Shown here: positions 1-9,690 of the stretch, piece by piece | Layout: each line of letters starts with the position of its first letter | Numbering within the stretch: the first letter of the stretch is position 1 | NCBI GenBank assembly: GCA_947492375.1 | Contig: CANLMI010000003.1 | Location: forward strand, 496,001-560,000 | DNA: 64,000 bases | Direction of reading: 5' to 3' | DNA from: an uncultured Kordiimonas sp. | GTDB lineage: Bacteria > Pseudomonadota > Alphaproteobacteria > Sphingomonadales > Kordiimonadaceae | The notes under the pieces: model-generated | What the model was told of the DNA's origin: nothing | The model's input: the letters and a program-made list of their open reading frames with translations, nothing else | Database searches by the model: none | Translations under genes and position numbers: made by a program

Positions 1-1
1 A

Positions 2-154
2 CCTAAAATATATACCCCAATTCCTGATAATACGGTGATTATTACCAGTAACCCCCGTGGTGTTTTCCGTCTGTCTGAAGGGTTTGTTGCCCCCAGTGCA
101 GATGAAATGCGCCGTCATACCATTAGCTTTGCTGTCGAGGAGGTATTGCCATGA
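2..154 (+). CDS. Phage tail protein, C-terminal fragment (5' end outside window)
   Basis: An open frame enters from the left edge and ends at the TGA at 152-154, giving about 50 residues ending in FAVEEVLP. The stop overlaps the next start in an ATGA arrangement, so the two genes are translationally coupled. The fragment is too short to name by itself. Its position directly before a minor-tail-type gene in a phage late operon makes a tail protein the natural reading. This is inference from context. Confidence 0.5.
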   Translation, partial: PKIYTPIPDNTVIITSNPRGVFRLSEGFVAPSADEMRRHTISFAVEEVLP

Positions 155-816
155 CCCGGCCTGATGTAAGTGATGAGATGCAGACCGCCCTGAAAGGGCA
201 TGAGTTAGTGGCACTGCCAATTGTCCATCTGGATTTTGCAGGCGACCCGGTTCATGCTTGGGGCGGTGTCGGTGATTTGGATTGGAACGGAGAAACCTGG
301 CTGGGGGTTGGTAATTTAGGAGAGATTGGCACAATCCAGTCAGATATTAAGGGTAGCATCCCTTCGCTTGAATTATCACTTAATCATATCGATAGCGATA
401 TATTGGCGTCTGCACGGGGTCAAACCTTTATGGGCAGACGAGGGCGCGTTTGGATTGGGGTTTTCGGTGATGATCAAACGCTTATTAGCGATCCTGCGCT
501 TTTTTATGCTGGTGAGATCTCGAATCTTACGATCAGTGATGGGGATGACCCGTCGATCAATGTGGTTATTGATAGTCGTCTCTCGCTCTTAAAACGTGCT
601 CGGCCTACATACAGAACGCAGGAAGACCATCTGCGACAGCTTGATAAAGACGGCATTAGTGTAAACGATAGATTTTTCGAATTTGTACCTTCGCTTCTTA
701 ATAAAACTATCTATTGGGGCCTGAGGGAACCAAGCGTTGGCCGGGGCCGCGCTGGTGGTTCTGGTGGTAGTTTTGCCGGTGATGGTAGCAGCCCGTCTTT
801 GGTTTCTCATCGATAG
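151..816 (+). CDS. Phage minor tail protein (L-like / DUF2163-position protein)
   Basis: A 221-residue protein with no signal peptide or membrane segment. The central part reads like minor tail proteins of alphaproteobacterial siphophages and gene transfer agents: a beta-rich domain followed by a segment with RARPTYRTQEDH (about residues 150-161) and KTIYWG (about 185-190), where related proteins have an RRYTxxDQ stretch and a terminal WG. The C-terminal tail is Gly/Ser-rich. It overlaps the preceding gene by 4 bases and is followed by a small DUF6950-type gene, matching the tail order minor tail protein, small Cys/His protein, large tip protein. In family terms it would sit at the distal tail between tape measure and tip. 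The assignment rests on order and a weak motif match. Confidence 0.6.
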   Translation: MTRPDVSDEMQTALKGHELVALPIVHLDFAGDPVHAWGGVGDLDWNGETWLGVGNLGEIGTIQSDIKGSIPSLELSLNHIDSDILASARGQTFMGRRGRVWIGVFGDDQTLISDPALFYAGEISNLTISDGDDPSINVVIDSRLSLLKRARPTYRTQEDHLRQLDKDGISVNDRFFEFVPSLLNKTIYWGLREPSVGRGRAGGSGGSFAGDGSSPSLVSHR

Positions 817-849
817 GGACCTGATTTCTTAATAGATAGGAATAAGAGT

Positions 850-1284
850 ATGCGACATGATGATTGGCAGTCTGTATTATTTGAGGCGGTAGACGCGAAA
901 AAACAGACAGAATTTAAATATGGTCAGCATGATTGCTGTACCGCTGCTGCCGATGTGATTAAGACCGTTTTTGGTATAGACTTGATGGATGGTGTACGCG
1001 GCCGATATCGAAGCGCGGCGGGGGCAAGTCGGGTGATCAGGCAGGAAGGCTTTGAGACCCTTCAGTTGATGGTTGAAGCCCGTGTTATAGCTGCTGGTGG
1101 CAGGCCTGTTCCTCCGGCATTTGCAGGTATGGGTGACTTGGTAATGACAGATCAGGCGCTTAATGACCAAATTGCAGGCGAAGCCGTCGGTATTTGTATA
1201 GGACGGAAGTTTTTATTTCCGGGTGAAATTGGTTGGATAAATCTAAGGCGGGGTGACCTCACTCATGCATTTAGGCTATATTAG
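850..1284 (+). CDS. DUF6950-type phage protein (NlpC/P60-like fold)
   Basis: A 144-residue protein. The N-terminal part has FKYGQHDCCTAAADVI (about residues 22-37), matching the nucleophile region of small phage proteins of the DUF6950 and NlpC/P60-like group, in which Cys follows HD at the start of a helix. A matching His lies near the C-terminus (THAF, about residues 138-141). In tail clusters such genes sit between the minor tail protein and the tip protein and are thought to act as a tail-associated peptidoglycan hydrolase or tail assembly factor. Start ATG 850 follows a weak AGGAAT box. Its stop overlaps by 4 bases that of a convergent gene, so the tail operon is interrupted here. Confidence 0.65.
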   Translation: MRHDDWQSVLFEAVDAKKQTEFKYGQHDCCTAAADVIKTVFGIDLMDGVRGRYRSAAGASRVIRQEGFETLQLMVEARVIAAGGRPVPPAFAGMGDLVMTDQALNDQIAGEAVGICIGRKFLFPGEIGWINLRRGDLTHAFRLY

Positions 1285-1841
1285 TCATAATAACCACTAG
1301 ATGCTGTTCCGCATTCTGATACAGCGATATCAACAGATATGTCTTTATTGAATTCTCGTTTATCATATGTGTGTGTTCTATATTTCAGGCGTACAATATT
1401 GGGATACCAATGATAGGTATCATTACGCAGGTGCTTTGATACTTGTACACCATTCTTGATACCTTCCTTAGTTGCGACGATTTCACAGCAATCTGGATTA
1501 TACTTCAGAAACTCTTCCTTGTCTTGAAAGTTGGTTCTGACATGATAGTAAGGGATAACGCCGCTAGCGTCCAAGATATCATATTTGTAGGCGCTTCCAT
1601 AAACATAGGTACCAGCTATATTTACATTGCCCCCTGTCTTTCTAGAATAACGATAGGGCTGGAGGATATAATCGATAGCAGCATGGATAATTTTTTCATT
1701 GCTTAATGACTTCTCAAAGGTCTCGCACTGAGGGTTCTGAATAGTGTAATAATATATTATGCCAGCTGCAACGAAAGTGCCTAATACGCCAAAAATAATG
1801 ATATACAGTAGTGCTGATAGAATACGATCTGCAATGCTCAT
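1281..1841 (-). CDS. Hypothetical single-pass membrane protein inserted in the phage tail cluster
   Basis: A 186-residue protein with one clear hydrophobic segment at about residues 8-30 followed by a hydrophilic domain with four Cys, including a CC pair (PDCCEIV) and a late ECGTAS. This suggests an N-terminal anchor and a periplasmic domain that may be disulphide-bonded. It is transcribed against the tail genes and its stop overlaps that of the DUF6950-type gene, so it behaves like a moron: a gene carried inside a phage cluster but expressed separately. I do not recognise the family. Confidence 0.55.
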   Translation of the reverse strand: MSIADRILSALLYIIIFGVLGTFVAAGIIYYYTIQNPQCETFEKSLSNEKIIHAAIDYILQPYRYSRKTGGNVNIAGTYVYGSAYKYDILDASGVIPYYHVRTNFQDKEEFLKYNPDCCEIVATKEGIKNGVQVSKHLRNDTYHWYPNIVRLKYRTHTYDKREFNKDISVDIAVSECGTASSGYYD

Positions 1842-2005
1842 TATAGATAATCCTAAACTACCTTGGTTGCACTTATGTGTTCAACCTATGGATAGAATTG
1901 TATCTTAAATTAGTTGTTTATTGATTAATTTTTAGGGTGAAATTCCGACGTTCATTTGGGAATTTCAGAGATCCTTTTCTTATTTTTAATCTTTCAGGAA
2001 AATTC

Positions 2006-5000
2006 ATGGGTAAAATTGTTAAAACCACGCTGTTTGTTGCAGCGGCGGCAGCTATTATTGTGGCGACACAGGGAACGGGAGCTGCTTTTCTGCAAGCAGC
2101 ATCCGCAGGTATCGCCACGTCATTCGGAGTTGGTGCAGTAGCTGGTGCTGCTATATTTGGCGGTTTGATTGGTGCTGGTCTGGGTATTCTTTCCTCAATT
2201 GCGGCCCCTTCAGCGCGTGAAGTTGGGGACCAGGCCGGGATTAAATTACCGGTTACAAACGCAATCGCTGGCCGTCAGATTATATACGGTGAAATGCGGG
2301 TTGGTGGCTCCGAAGTGTTTATCGAGGAATATAACACGTTTGAAAGTGATCGTGGCCGCGATGACGAGGTGCCCAATGACGCGCTTATTTATGTGCGTGC
2401 GGTTGCTGACCACCCAATTGATGGCTTTGTTAGCTATTTTATGGGAGACCGTGAAGTCCGTTTTGACGCAAGCAAATCCCAAAATTTATCGAATGGCGGT
2501 AACGCTGTTGGTGATTTGCGGGATTGTCTGTATTTAAGCGAACATGATGGCACACAAACCATAGCCGACCGCAAGTTAACCAGTGTACCAACACTAGGTT
2601 GGGGGGCAAGCCACGTTGGCCGTGGTATTGCTTATTTTACGGTTCGGGCACAGTTTGATCAGGATAAATATCCCTATGGCCCCGGAGAAATTCGTAGCAT
2701 ACAGGTTCAGGTGCGGGGTAAGAAAATCTATGATCCGCGTCTTGATAGCACGCGAGTTGAAGTTTCCGGGGTAGGCCCTCAACGACTTGATGACCCGAGC
2801 ACATGGACCTATTCGCAGAACCCGGCGCTCGTCATTTATGATTTCTTACGCGACGATACACTTGGGAACCCGGTTCCTGATGATGAGATCGATATTCAGT
2901 CTATTGTGAATACGGCAATTGTTTGTGAAGAGGCTGTTCCGGTAAAGGGGGGCGGCACGATCCCACGCTATACGTTTAATGGTGTGATCGATGGTAACCG
3001 CGATAAATATGCTAATATTTCCTCGATGTTGTCCGCGATGAGTGGCCGGATTATGTGGCTTGGTGGCAAGGTGCATATTTTTGCCGCTAGTGCTGATATG
3101 AGTGATACTCTATTTAAATTTGATGAAACCAACAGTTTTTCTGCACAGCTTTTACCTCTCCCACCGATCGAACGTCGGTATAACGAAGTACGGGGCACGT
3201 TCCTCAGCCCCGAAGATGGCTTTGAACCGCAGGATTTTCCACCTGTCGTAGATAGTGTTGCACAGGCGGAAGAGGGTGAAGTGGCTTTTAATCTGAATTT
3301 GCCGTTCACCCATGATCACAGAGAGGCACAGCGCTTGGCACAAATTGCGCTTAGGCAGGCGCGGCAACCTATGATGCGATTAGAGGCTCAACCGATCGGG
3401 GCGGCGTTCGCACCAATGGATGTAGTTGCTGTATCATGGAAAAATCTGGGTGTTGGTTTTTCAGGCGGTATTCAAACACCTGAAGACTTTAGAATTACAG
3501 AGCAATCAATTTCGGGCGGGCAAGGCGGCCAGCCAATGCGGGTGCAACTTGGCCTAACACGTGAAGATGCAAGTATTTATGCCTGGAATCCTGATGTTGA
3601 CGAGAAAGAGCGAAATATACCGGTTGCGCTTAGAAAACCATCGGGGCTGGAGAATATTACCCCTATTGATGTTGTTGCTAACCCTACAACCATAGACAGG
3701 CAAGACGGTAGTCAGGTGGCTGCGCTTAGCATCAGTTGGCAAACGCCCCTATCGCTCGTCAGTGAAACCTATGTGGATGTTCGCCCTGCAGGACAGGGTG
3801 AATTTGAACCCTGGATACCCATCAGTATCGTAACTCGCTTTGAGAGCGACATTATCGTTACCTTGCCTGAAAATACACTTGTTGATGTTCGGGTGCGTCA
3901 TAAGCTTTTGAACGGTATGATCAGTGAGCCTGTGGTTGTAACAGCCAGAACAGATGATGTTGCGGGTGACGGCGGTGGTATCACATGGGCGACGCTTGAG
4001 GGCGCTGGCAAACCAAGTGATTTTGCAGATGTTACCATTGACAATCAGGTGTCGTTCACGCGCCTTTGGGATTTCAGTAACAATACCCTTGGCTGGACGG
4101 CAGCAGGCGGCAGTTTTGCGACCTCTTTTGGCCTCTTGCGTATTGAAAATACCAACGGTGATCACCAGTTAATCAGCCCGGCTGGCCTGAATATTCGTGG
4201 CAGTGATTATACAGCCATTGTGATCAGGGCATCAATCATTGGTGGTTCATCTTCGGCTTTTGCAGAACCAGAGGCCTTTTATGCCACAGTAGGTGAAGGC
4301 GCTCACGGTTTTGACTTTGCCTACCGCCGGCGCGCCCCGCGCCGTTTTCAGAATAATGAATTTGTCACCTTTGTTTTCGATATGGAAAACCTCACAAGTG
4401 GCGGTGATGATTGGCAAAATAGTATCATTGATCAGATCAGGATTGATCTGTCTAAAATGGCTGGCGATATTTTTGATATCGATTTCATTGGGATTGCCCG
4501 CATTGGTGTGGGTGATTTTGTTCGGGGTAGTGGCCTTAACCTGATTGCGAATGCTTATCCAACAATAACCGACGATAGTGATACCGATAATGAAAGCCAG
4601 ATCGTTGCAGAGCGGCTTGAGGTGCTTGGTATTACGCCGGGGGATATTATTTCCGCTTCTGCACAGATACGGGCACCTGACGGCCGCGGTGGTACGCTGT
4701 TGATGCGGTTCAGAGAAGATCAGGATAATGATATTGTCGGCGATTTCAGAAGCCGGACGATTATGAACCAACCTGCTTTTGAAGGGGTGGAAATCAATGG
4801 TATTACAATCCCCGAGAATGCAGACCGGGTTGCGCTTATTCTGGAGCGCTCTGACGGTGTTACAGGAACAGTGGTTGCGCGTCGCCCGGCCCTGAATGTG
4901 GGGTCGATTGCATTTACGCCTATTAATGCCACTGTTGGGGCGCAGCTTGGCACCAACATCGTTGACGAAGATGGGCTGACGCCCGTTGGCGCCAATGAAA

Positions 5001-6451
5001 TCAGAACAGCCGATGGCCAGCTTACCCTTGATCGCTTGTGGGATTTTAAAGGGACTGACCTGAATTGGGAAATTCATAACGTAAGTAATGTTCAACATAA
5101 CAGGAGAGGCGTTCGTTTCACCTCCGCGAATGACACGTTTTTCATTAGCCCGGATAACCTGAATATTGATGGCGGCCGCAATGATAAAGTTGCTATTCGA
5201 ATGCGTAGAATAACGCCCGGTAAAGGTGACTTTTTTGAGTTTTCGCAGCTATTTTATGAAACAGATAGTCATGGCTTTGTACCCGCCTTCATAAAAAACA
5301 GAACTGTTCGGTTTGGTGATAATACCGCACGTACTTTTGTGTTTGATATGGCGGACCTGACGCACGGCGGCGATGATTGGATCAATAGTACAATCAGGCG
5401 TATCCGTTTTGATCCTTCTGTAACAGCAAATGATGGTTTTGAAGTTGATTGGATCGGGATTGGGCGCGTATCAGCGCCCGCTGCTGATATTGTAGCGGCT
5501 AACCTTGCCGACGGGATCGAATTTGAAGTTATCGGTGTACAAAATAGTAGTCAGATTGGTGTTTTCGGATTTGTTGATATTGAAGAGCAAGGCATAAGGC
5601 CCGGTGATACCCTTTCGATGGGGTGTGAGATCATTTCCTCTGGTGCGCGGCGCGGCCAGCTTGAGGTTATCTTTGAAGATAGCAGTAATAATGATATTTC
5701 AAATGTTGTTTCGCCCTTTGTATCCAGCACGACCTATCAGGTAGTTGCCTTAGAGGGATATATAGTGCCACAGGGATGCAGCCGCATTCGGTACCGCTTG
5801 TTACGCGAAAGCGCAGGCAATGGCGGTGTGGGCGCGCGCAGGCCCTCTCTAAACCGGGGGTCGAGCCTTGTTGGGTGGTTTCCTGTTCGTCCTGATGTAG
5901 AGCGACGTGCGAACCGTACCACTGCTACATCGCAGTTAAGCGATGATGCAGGACTTGGGCAAACGGCTGAGTGGGCGAATGTGACTGGCAGTACGAAGCC
6001 AGAAGATAACGCAAACCGGAGTAGAGGTATTCTGGCGAACCTTAATCAGGTTAATACTAACGAAATTGTTGATGGTGCGACCTCAGATCGACCGCAGATC
6101 GATAGAGGATTAAATGTTCCATCGATCAATGGTGGAGTGAAAGTCAGTAATGACTTATTGGTATTAAGGCAGCCTGAAGGTCAGTTGATCACTGGCAAGG
6201 TGAGGTTTCGTTTGGATGGGCCTGAAACTATCGAGCCATTGCGCCTTGAAATTCGTAATGGCAGCAATACAGGGCTTGCCGTGTTGCCAATCACAGCAAC
6301 GAATAATTATTATACTTACATGCTCAATTATTGGGAAGATGGTAACTCGGGTTATCAGACGTACCATATGCGGGTAAGTACAATTGGAAACGTATCACTG
6401 CGCATACGTGTAACCTCTTGCGAGATGTCTTCACTGGTTCTTAAAAAATGA
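2006..6451 (+). CDS. Phage tail tip / host-specificity protein (J-like) with duplicated binding module
   Basis: A protein of 1481 residues from ATG 2006, which has AGGAAAA upstream; a GTG 69 bases earlier is open but lacks a better site. Residues about 5-65 form the Ala/Gly-rich hydrophobic stretch seen in tail-tip proteins, followed by RQIIYGEMRVGG, typical of the J-like central tail hub. A fibronectin-like stretch lies around 560-650. Then a two-domain unit occurs twice, with the first starting at the WDF at residue 688 and the second at the WDF at residue 1012. Each contains GGDDW and FD(I/V)D(F/W)IGI and ends in RRP(A/S)LN. A further beta-rich domain closes the protein. The duplicated units look like jelly-roll receptor-binding domains; that role is inference. 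It overlaps the next gene by 4 bases. Confidence 0.7.
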   Translation: MGKIVKTTLFVAAAAAIIVATQGTGAAFLQAASAGIATSFGVGAVAGAAIFGGLIGAGLGILSSIAAPSAREVGDQAGIKLPVTNAIAGRQIIYGEMRVGGSEVFIEEYNTFESDRGRDDEVPNDALIYVRAVADHPIDGFVSYFMGDREVRFDASKSQNLSNGGNAVGDLRDCLYLSEHDGTQTIADRKLTSVPTLGWGASHVGRGIAYFTVRAQFDQDKYPYGPGEIRSIQVQVRGKKIYDPRLDSTRVEVSGVGPQRLDDPSTWTYSQNPALVIYDFLRDDTLGNPVPDDEIDIQSIVNTAIVCEEAVPVKGGGTIPRYTFNGVIDGNRDKYANISSMLSAMSGRIMWLGGKVHIFAASADMSDTLFKFDETNSFSAQLLPLPPIERRYNEVRGTFLSPEDGFEPQDFPPVVDSVAQAEEGEVAFNLNLPFTHDHREAQRLAQIALRQARQPMMRLEAQPIGAAFAPMDVVAVSWKNLGVGFSGGIQTPEDFRITEQSISGGQGGQPMRVQLGLTREDASIYAWNPDVDEKERNIPVALRKPSGLENITPIDVVANPTTIDRQDGSQVAALSISWQTPLSLVSETYVDVRPAGQGEFEPWIPISIVTRFESDIIVTLPENTLVDVRVRHKLLNGMISEPVVVTARTDDVAGDGGGITWATLEGAGKPSDFADVTIDNQVSFTRLWDFSNNTLGWTAAGGSFATSFGLLRIENTNGDHQLISPAGLNIRGSDYTAIVIRASIIGGSSSAFAEPEAFYATVGEGAHGFDFAYRRRAPRRFQNNEFVTFVFDMENLTSGGDDWQNSIIDQIRIDLSKMAGDIFDIDFIGIARIGVGDFVRGSGLNLIANAYPTITDDSDTDNESQIVAERLEVLGITPGDIISASAQIRAPDGRGGTLLMRFREDQDNDIVGDFRSRTIMNQPAFEGVEINGITIPENADRVALILERSDGVTGTVVARRPALNVGSIAFTPINATVGAQLGTNIVDEDGLTPVGANEIRTADGQLTLDRLWDFKGTDLNWEIHNVSNVQHNRRGVRFTSANDTFFISPDNLNIDGGRNDKVAIRMRRITPGKGDFFEFSQLFYETDSHGFVPAFIKNRTVRFGDNTARTFVFDMADLTHGGDDWINSTIRRIRFDPSVTANDGFEVDWIGIGRVSAPAADIVAANLADGIEFEVIGVQNSSQIGVFGFVDIEEQGIRPGDTLSMGCEIISSGARRGQLEVIFEDSSNNDISNVVSPFVSSTTYQVVALEGYIVPQGCSRIRYRLLRESAGNGGVGARRPSLNRGSSLVGWFPVRPDVERRANRTTATSQLSDDAGLGQTAEWANVTGSTKPEDNANRSRGILANLNQVNTNEIVDGATSDRPQIDRGLNVPSINGGVKVSNDLLVLRQPEGQLITGKVRFRLDGPETIEPLRLEIRNGSNTGLAVLPITATNNYYTYMLNYWEDGNSGYQTYHMRVSTIGNVSLRIRVTSCEMSSLVLKK

Positions 6452-7029
6452 AAAACTTTATAATTTATAATGAGGCAACGGGTAAAATTACTGGGCGCCT
6501 AAAAGCACCGGATCATTATGATTTGGGGGAATTGCCCTTGGAGGCAGGTCATGATCTTCTTGAGCGTATAGCTGATTATAGCCAAATGGTCGATATCAGC
6601 TCGCCTGACCTATCATTGATGAATGATCCAGATTTTGTCGAGCCTGTTGATACGCTTGATGATTTGAAGGCGCGGGCCAAGAACGATATTGATGAGGGGG
6701 CTGGCACCATACGAGGTCGGTATATTACCAGTGTACGCGGTCAGCCGGAAACCTATATGATCAAGGAAGCAGAGGCGAATGAATATTTAAAGGCAAGCAA
6801 TCCATTGGCCAGTGAATATCCTATGTTGGCGGCTGAAATTGGTATTAATGGTGATACAATGGCTGAAGTTGCAACAATGATCGTGAGCAAGGCAAATGAG
6901 TGGCGGCAATTTGCGAGTGTTATTGAAAATATTCGCCTTAGTAAGAAGAAAGCGATTGATGAAGTGGTAAACGAAGATGAACTGACCGCTATTATTGCTG
7001 ATGTTCAGTGGCCTGAATATATTGAATAG
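6448..7029 (+). CDS. Phage tail fibre accessory / assembly-type protein
   Basis: A 193-residue acidic protein whose ATG overlaps the stop of the tail-tip gene, so it is translationally coupled to it. The N-terminus (IIYNEATGKITG) resembles the beginning of proteins encoded directly downstream of phage tail fibre genes. Residues about 70-110 hold DDLKARAKNDIDEGAGTIRG, like the helical part of DUF4376-type proteins, in which an Ala-rich helix is followed by R-R-Y-x-T. A chaperone or capping role for the preceding fibre is likely by position but is not shown by a catalytic motif. Confidence 0.5.
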   Translation: MKNFIIYNEATGKITGRLKAPDHYDLGELPLEAGHDLLERIADYSQMVDISSPDLSLMNDPDFVEPVDTLDDLKARAKNDIDEGAGTIRGRYITSVRGQPETYMIKEAEANEYLKASNPLASEYPMLAAEIGINGDTMAEVATMIVSKANEWRQFASVIENIRLSKKKAIDEVVNEDELTAIIADVQWPEYIE

Positions 7030-7144
7030 CTTTATGTAGAGACATAATACTTACCGTAAAGTTTGGCGTTATGCTTGGCACTGTAAAAATAATTTAATTC
7101 ACTCCATACACATTCCAATTCATAATTTATTTCAGGAGACTTTT

Positions 7145-7597
7145 ATGTCTAACTCCCAATCATTTTGGGCGCGTTTTCGCACGCGTGTTGTCCAGCTTTT
7201 TAAACCCATGTGGCGCTTATTCACTGCCTTTCTGTTTTATCAGGTTTGGTGCGGATATGTGTTTCGGATCCTTATTTGGCTCGATCAGGGCATGAATACG
7301 CTAGCGGGTCCGCTCTTGAATTTCGCCCTCTATCTGGAAGCGAAAATCAGAGGCACAAACCGCACGCTTATCGCGAAATTTGGCTTTGCCGATGAAACAC
7401 TATCCAGTGTGTTTGGTAAAAACAAAAAACTTAGCCTTTGGTGTGGCTGGATTGCATGGGGGTTGGATAAAATTGACCGTGGCCACACAGACCTCGCGCT
7501 AGAGCGAGATGAAGGCTTGTTTTTTGGCCAAAAAATCGACCCTGAAACCAGTAATATTATCGACCGCAAAACCGGCAAAATTATTCGCCAATCCTAA
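7145..7597 (+). CDS. Hypothetical phage late membrane-associated protein
   Basis: A 150-residue basic protein preceded by a clear AGGAG site about 6 bases before the ATG. It is rich in Trp, Phe and Leu over residues 20-65, with hydrophobic stretches that could span or line the membrane. A hydrophilic tail ends with TGKIIRQS. It lies between the tail genes and a TM/coiled-coil gene in the lysis block. I do not recognise the family. Position suggests late phage function, possibly in lysis, but nothing in the sequence proves this. Confidence 0.4.
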   Translation: MSNSQSFWARFRTRVVQLFKPMWRLFTAFLFYQVWCGYVFRILIWLDQGMNTLAGPLLNFALYLEAKIRGTNRTLIAKFGFADETLSSVFGKNKKLSLWCGWIAWGLDKIDRGHTDLALERDEGLFFGQKIDPETSNIIDRKTGKIIRQS

Positions 7598-7623
7598 TCC
7601 ACCTATTGCTTTGAGTATTTCCC

Positions 7624-8022
7624 ATGCCTAATGGTTCCAATCATCCGATTTCCAATCAACACACCCCAAATAATAATGCTGATCAGAACATCAATGGCCC
7701 TAACGCAAATGGCCCCGGTAACTGGACAGTTAACCGGCAAATTGACCTCCTTAAAGTGCTCGCGCTTTTTGTGGCGGCAATTGGTGCATATTTCACTCTG
7801 AAAAACGATACAGAAGCGCTGCGTGATGGTCTGGCGCGCGCAGAGGTGCGCATTAATAAGCTAGAGGTTGCCCGCAAAGACGAGGGCGAAGAAATGGCCC
7901 GCCTCGCGGTTTTGGAGGCACAGCAGCGCATGAGCGAACAAAGCCTCGGCGAGATCAAACAAACCCTCAAAACCATCGATAAAAAAGTTGATGATATGCG
8001 CAAGGAAATTCGGGCGAATTAA
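7624..8022 (+). CDS. Single-TM coiled-coil phage protein (spanin- or holin-accessory-like)
   Basis: A 132-residue protein with an Asn/Pro-rich head (residues 1-38), one transmembrane helix at about 45-62 (VLALFVAAIGAYFTL) and a charged heptad-rich helix to the C-terminus, consistent with a parallel coiled coil. This inner-membrane anchor plus long periplasmic helix resembles i-spanins and small coiled-coil proteins of phage lysis cassettes. It lies between tail genes and genes for a peptidoglycan-binding protein, endolysin and holin. No outer-membrane spanin partner was identified. Confidence 0.5.
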   Translation: MPNGSNHPISNQHTPNNNADQNINGPNANGPGNWTVNRQIDLLKVLALFVAAIGAYFTLKNDTEALRDGLARAEVRINKLEVARKDEGEEMARLAVLEAQQRMSEQSLGEIKQTLKTIDKKVDDMRKEIRAN

Positions 8023-8069
8023 AGGGCTGATTATAAAGGTGAGCCAGAGGCTTTTGGGGAATTTAAACC

Positions 8070-9690
8070 ATGTTGAAAATTAAACAATCAGTTGGGGTTG
8101 GTGGCCAAAACAGGCCGGAAGATGTAGCAGTTATTCAAGTTTATCTTAAACTTATTAGTGGACCTAGTGCTAGCAATGGGTACTATAAAGGGCCTGTTAA
8201 TGGTTTTTGCAAGGCTCTTTAACGGGGGCGATCAAAAATTTCTTTAAGGATTGGCAATATGATATTACGGCTATCCAAAAGGGTAATGCTCAAAAATATC
8301 GCCTTCAGTTTCATCCACAAAGTGGATCATATGAAATTCTAAAGGATTATTCTAATTTAGCACTTATTTCGAATTCGCAAGTGATAAAAGGAACTTCTAT
8401 TATTTATGTTCCTGGTAAAAAGAGTAATAAAAAACTTAAGCCCAATGATTACCTTATCCCTAAAATTTGGCGGCCATATGAAGATTACACGATTGGAAAG
8501 GAAGCCTGGAAAGTAAAAATTGCTCTCGTCGAGTTTGATACACAGCAAGACCGCTTTATTGTAAGCATGAATTTTGATGGTATTGATAAATTTATTGACC
8601 CACATAGCTTAAGAAAAGTTGACCGTATTGACGCTGTTGATCTTAAAAAAACGCTGAGCAGAAATGCTATTGGGCCTTTGTGGGAACTTTATAATAAATC
8701 ATCAGAGAATGGTAAGGCTGGCCACTTTTCTATACGGTCTTCAAAAAAAACCAAATTGGCTGATAATTATAATAAATTACGAAACCGCGGTATTTATAAA
8801 CGTATTTTCCTTGGTGATAATCATACGGCTGTTATTCCATCGTCGGAACAATTATACAATATTGCAGTGAGTGTTCGCGCGGACGTTTGTGCGGGTGAAA
8901 GTCGGTTAGGGCAAAAAATTTCTGTTGATAAAGAAGTGAATGATGCAGTGCGTCTGATTATAGCGCAGGCACCTTTTATCAAGAACGAGCCAGAAATTCA
9001 CTGTAAAACTTGTGAGCAATTGGCCCAGTCAGTTGAGGAAAAATATAATCTTATACAAGAGCAGAGAGATAGGTACTTTTCTGGCGATATTTATAGAATG
9101 AGAACGGAATTGGAGAAGCATGCTAGGGTTCTAATTATCGCCCAAGGTGATAGTACAAACCTGGATGAGGTCATTGTGCGTGCGGGATTTGCCATATTGC
9201 CGCGAATTTTGAACTTGAAAGGGCCTGTAATAATTCCTTTCGATCAGAAGGCATTCGTTAACGGCGAGTTAGAAGTAGGGCTTGATAGTAAGTTTACAAT
9301 TGCGATGAGGCATTATCCAGTGTTGCAAGGGAATTAACAAAACAATCGGGTAAAATCTCCCGTGTTGCAGTGGGGTTGCGTATTGTTAGTCGTTTGTTTG
9401 GGTTAATCGGGCTTTTAATTACAATTTACGATGTCGGGAAACTTCTATGGGATATTTTACCAAAAGATAGATACGGTAATGTGAAGTATGAGGCTATTAT
9501 TCCAAAATTGTTAAATAATATCGTTTTCCGTGAAGAAATTAGGGCGGCAGAAGCTTTTTTTAAAACTCGTGGAGATTATGTAATTAGTCAATTAATTGAG
9601 CATCAGCTTGAAATGCAAGATATTGCAATAAGTTTAGAAGCAGATGAACTTCGCTTAAAAGAACTTCGCTGTGGTGACGGGTATCGTTAG
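8070..9690 (+). pseudogene. Peptidoglycan-binding-type phage protein split over three frames
   Basis: Three successive open frames together read like one protein of about 540 residues. Frame one (8070-8222) starts with ATG and carries a PG_binding_1-like start (VGGQNRPEDVAVIQVYL, then YKGPVNGF). The continuation LTGAIKNFF is in the -1 frame (8207-9337), next to a T5 run at 8204-8208. That frame ends in RHYPVLQGN, but an open -1 frame from 9292 continues sensibly as DEALSSVARELTKQSGK into a hydrophobic, probably membrane-associated C-terminus ending at 9690. No usable start exists for the third frame before a poor GTG at 9370. Both breaks have the sense of a missing base. It is either a decayed gene or affected by base-calling errors. 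An intact neighbour at 13261 has a similar N-terminal layout. Confidence 0.6.

Noticed and set aside
5737-5922. Small minus-strand frames within the tail-tip gene
   Set aside because: They overlap a clear 1481-codon gene, lack start signals and resemble nothing.
8204-8210. Programmed -1 frameshift site in the peptidoglycan-binding gene
   Set aside because: The bases T TTT TGC do not allow both tRNAs to re-pair in the -1 frame and no stimulatory hairpin is evident; error or decay is simpler.
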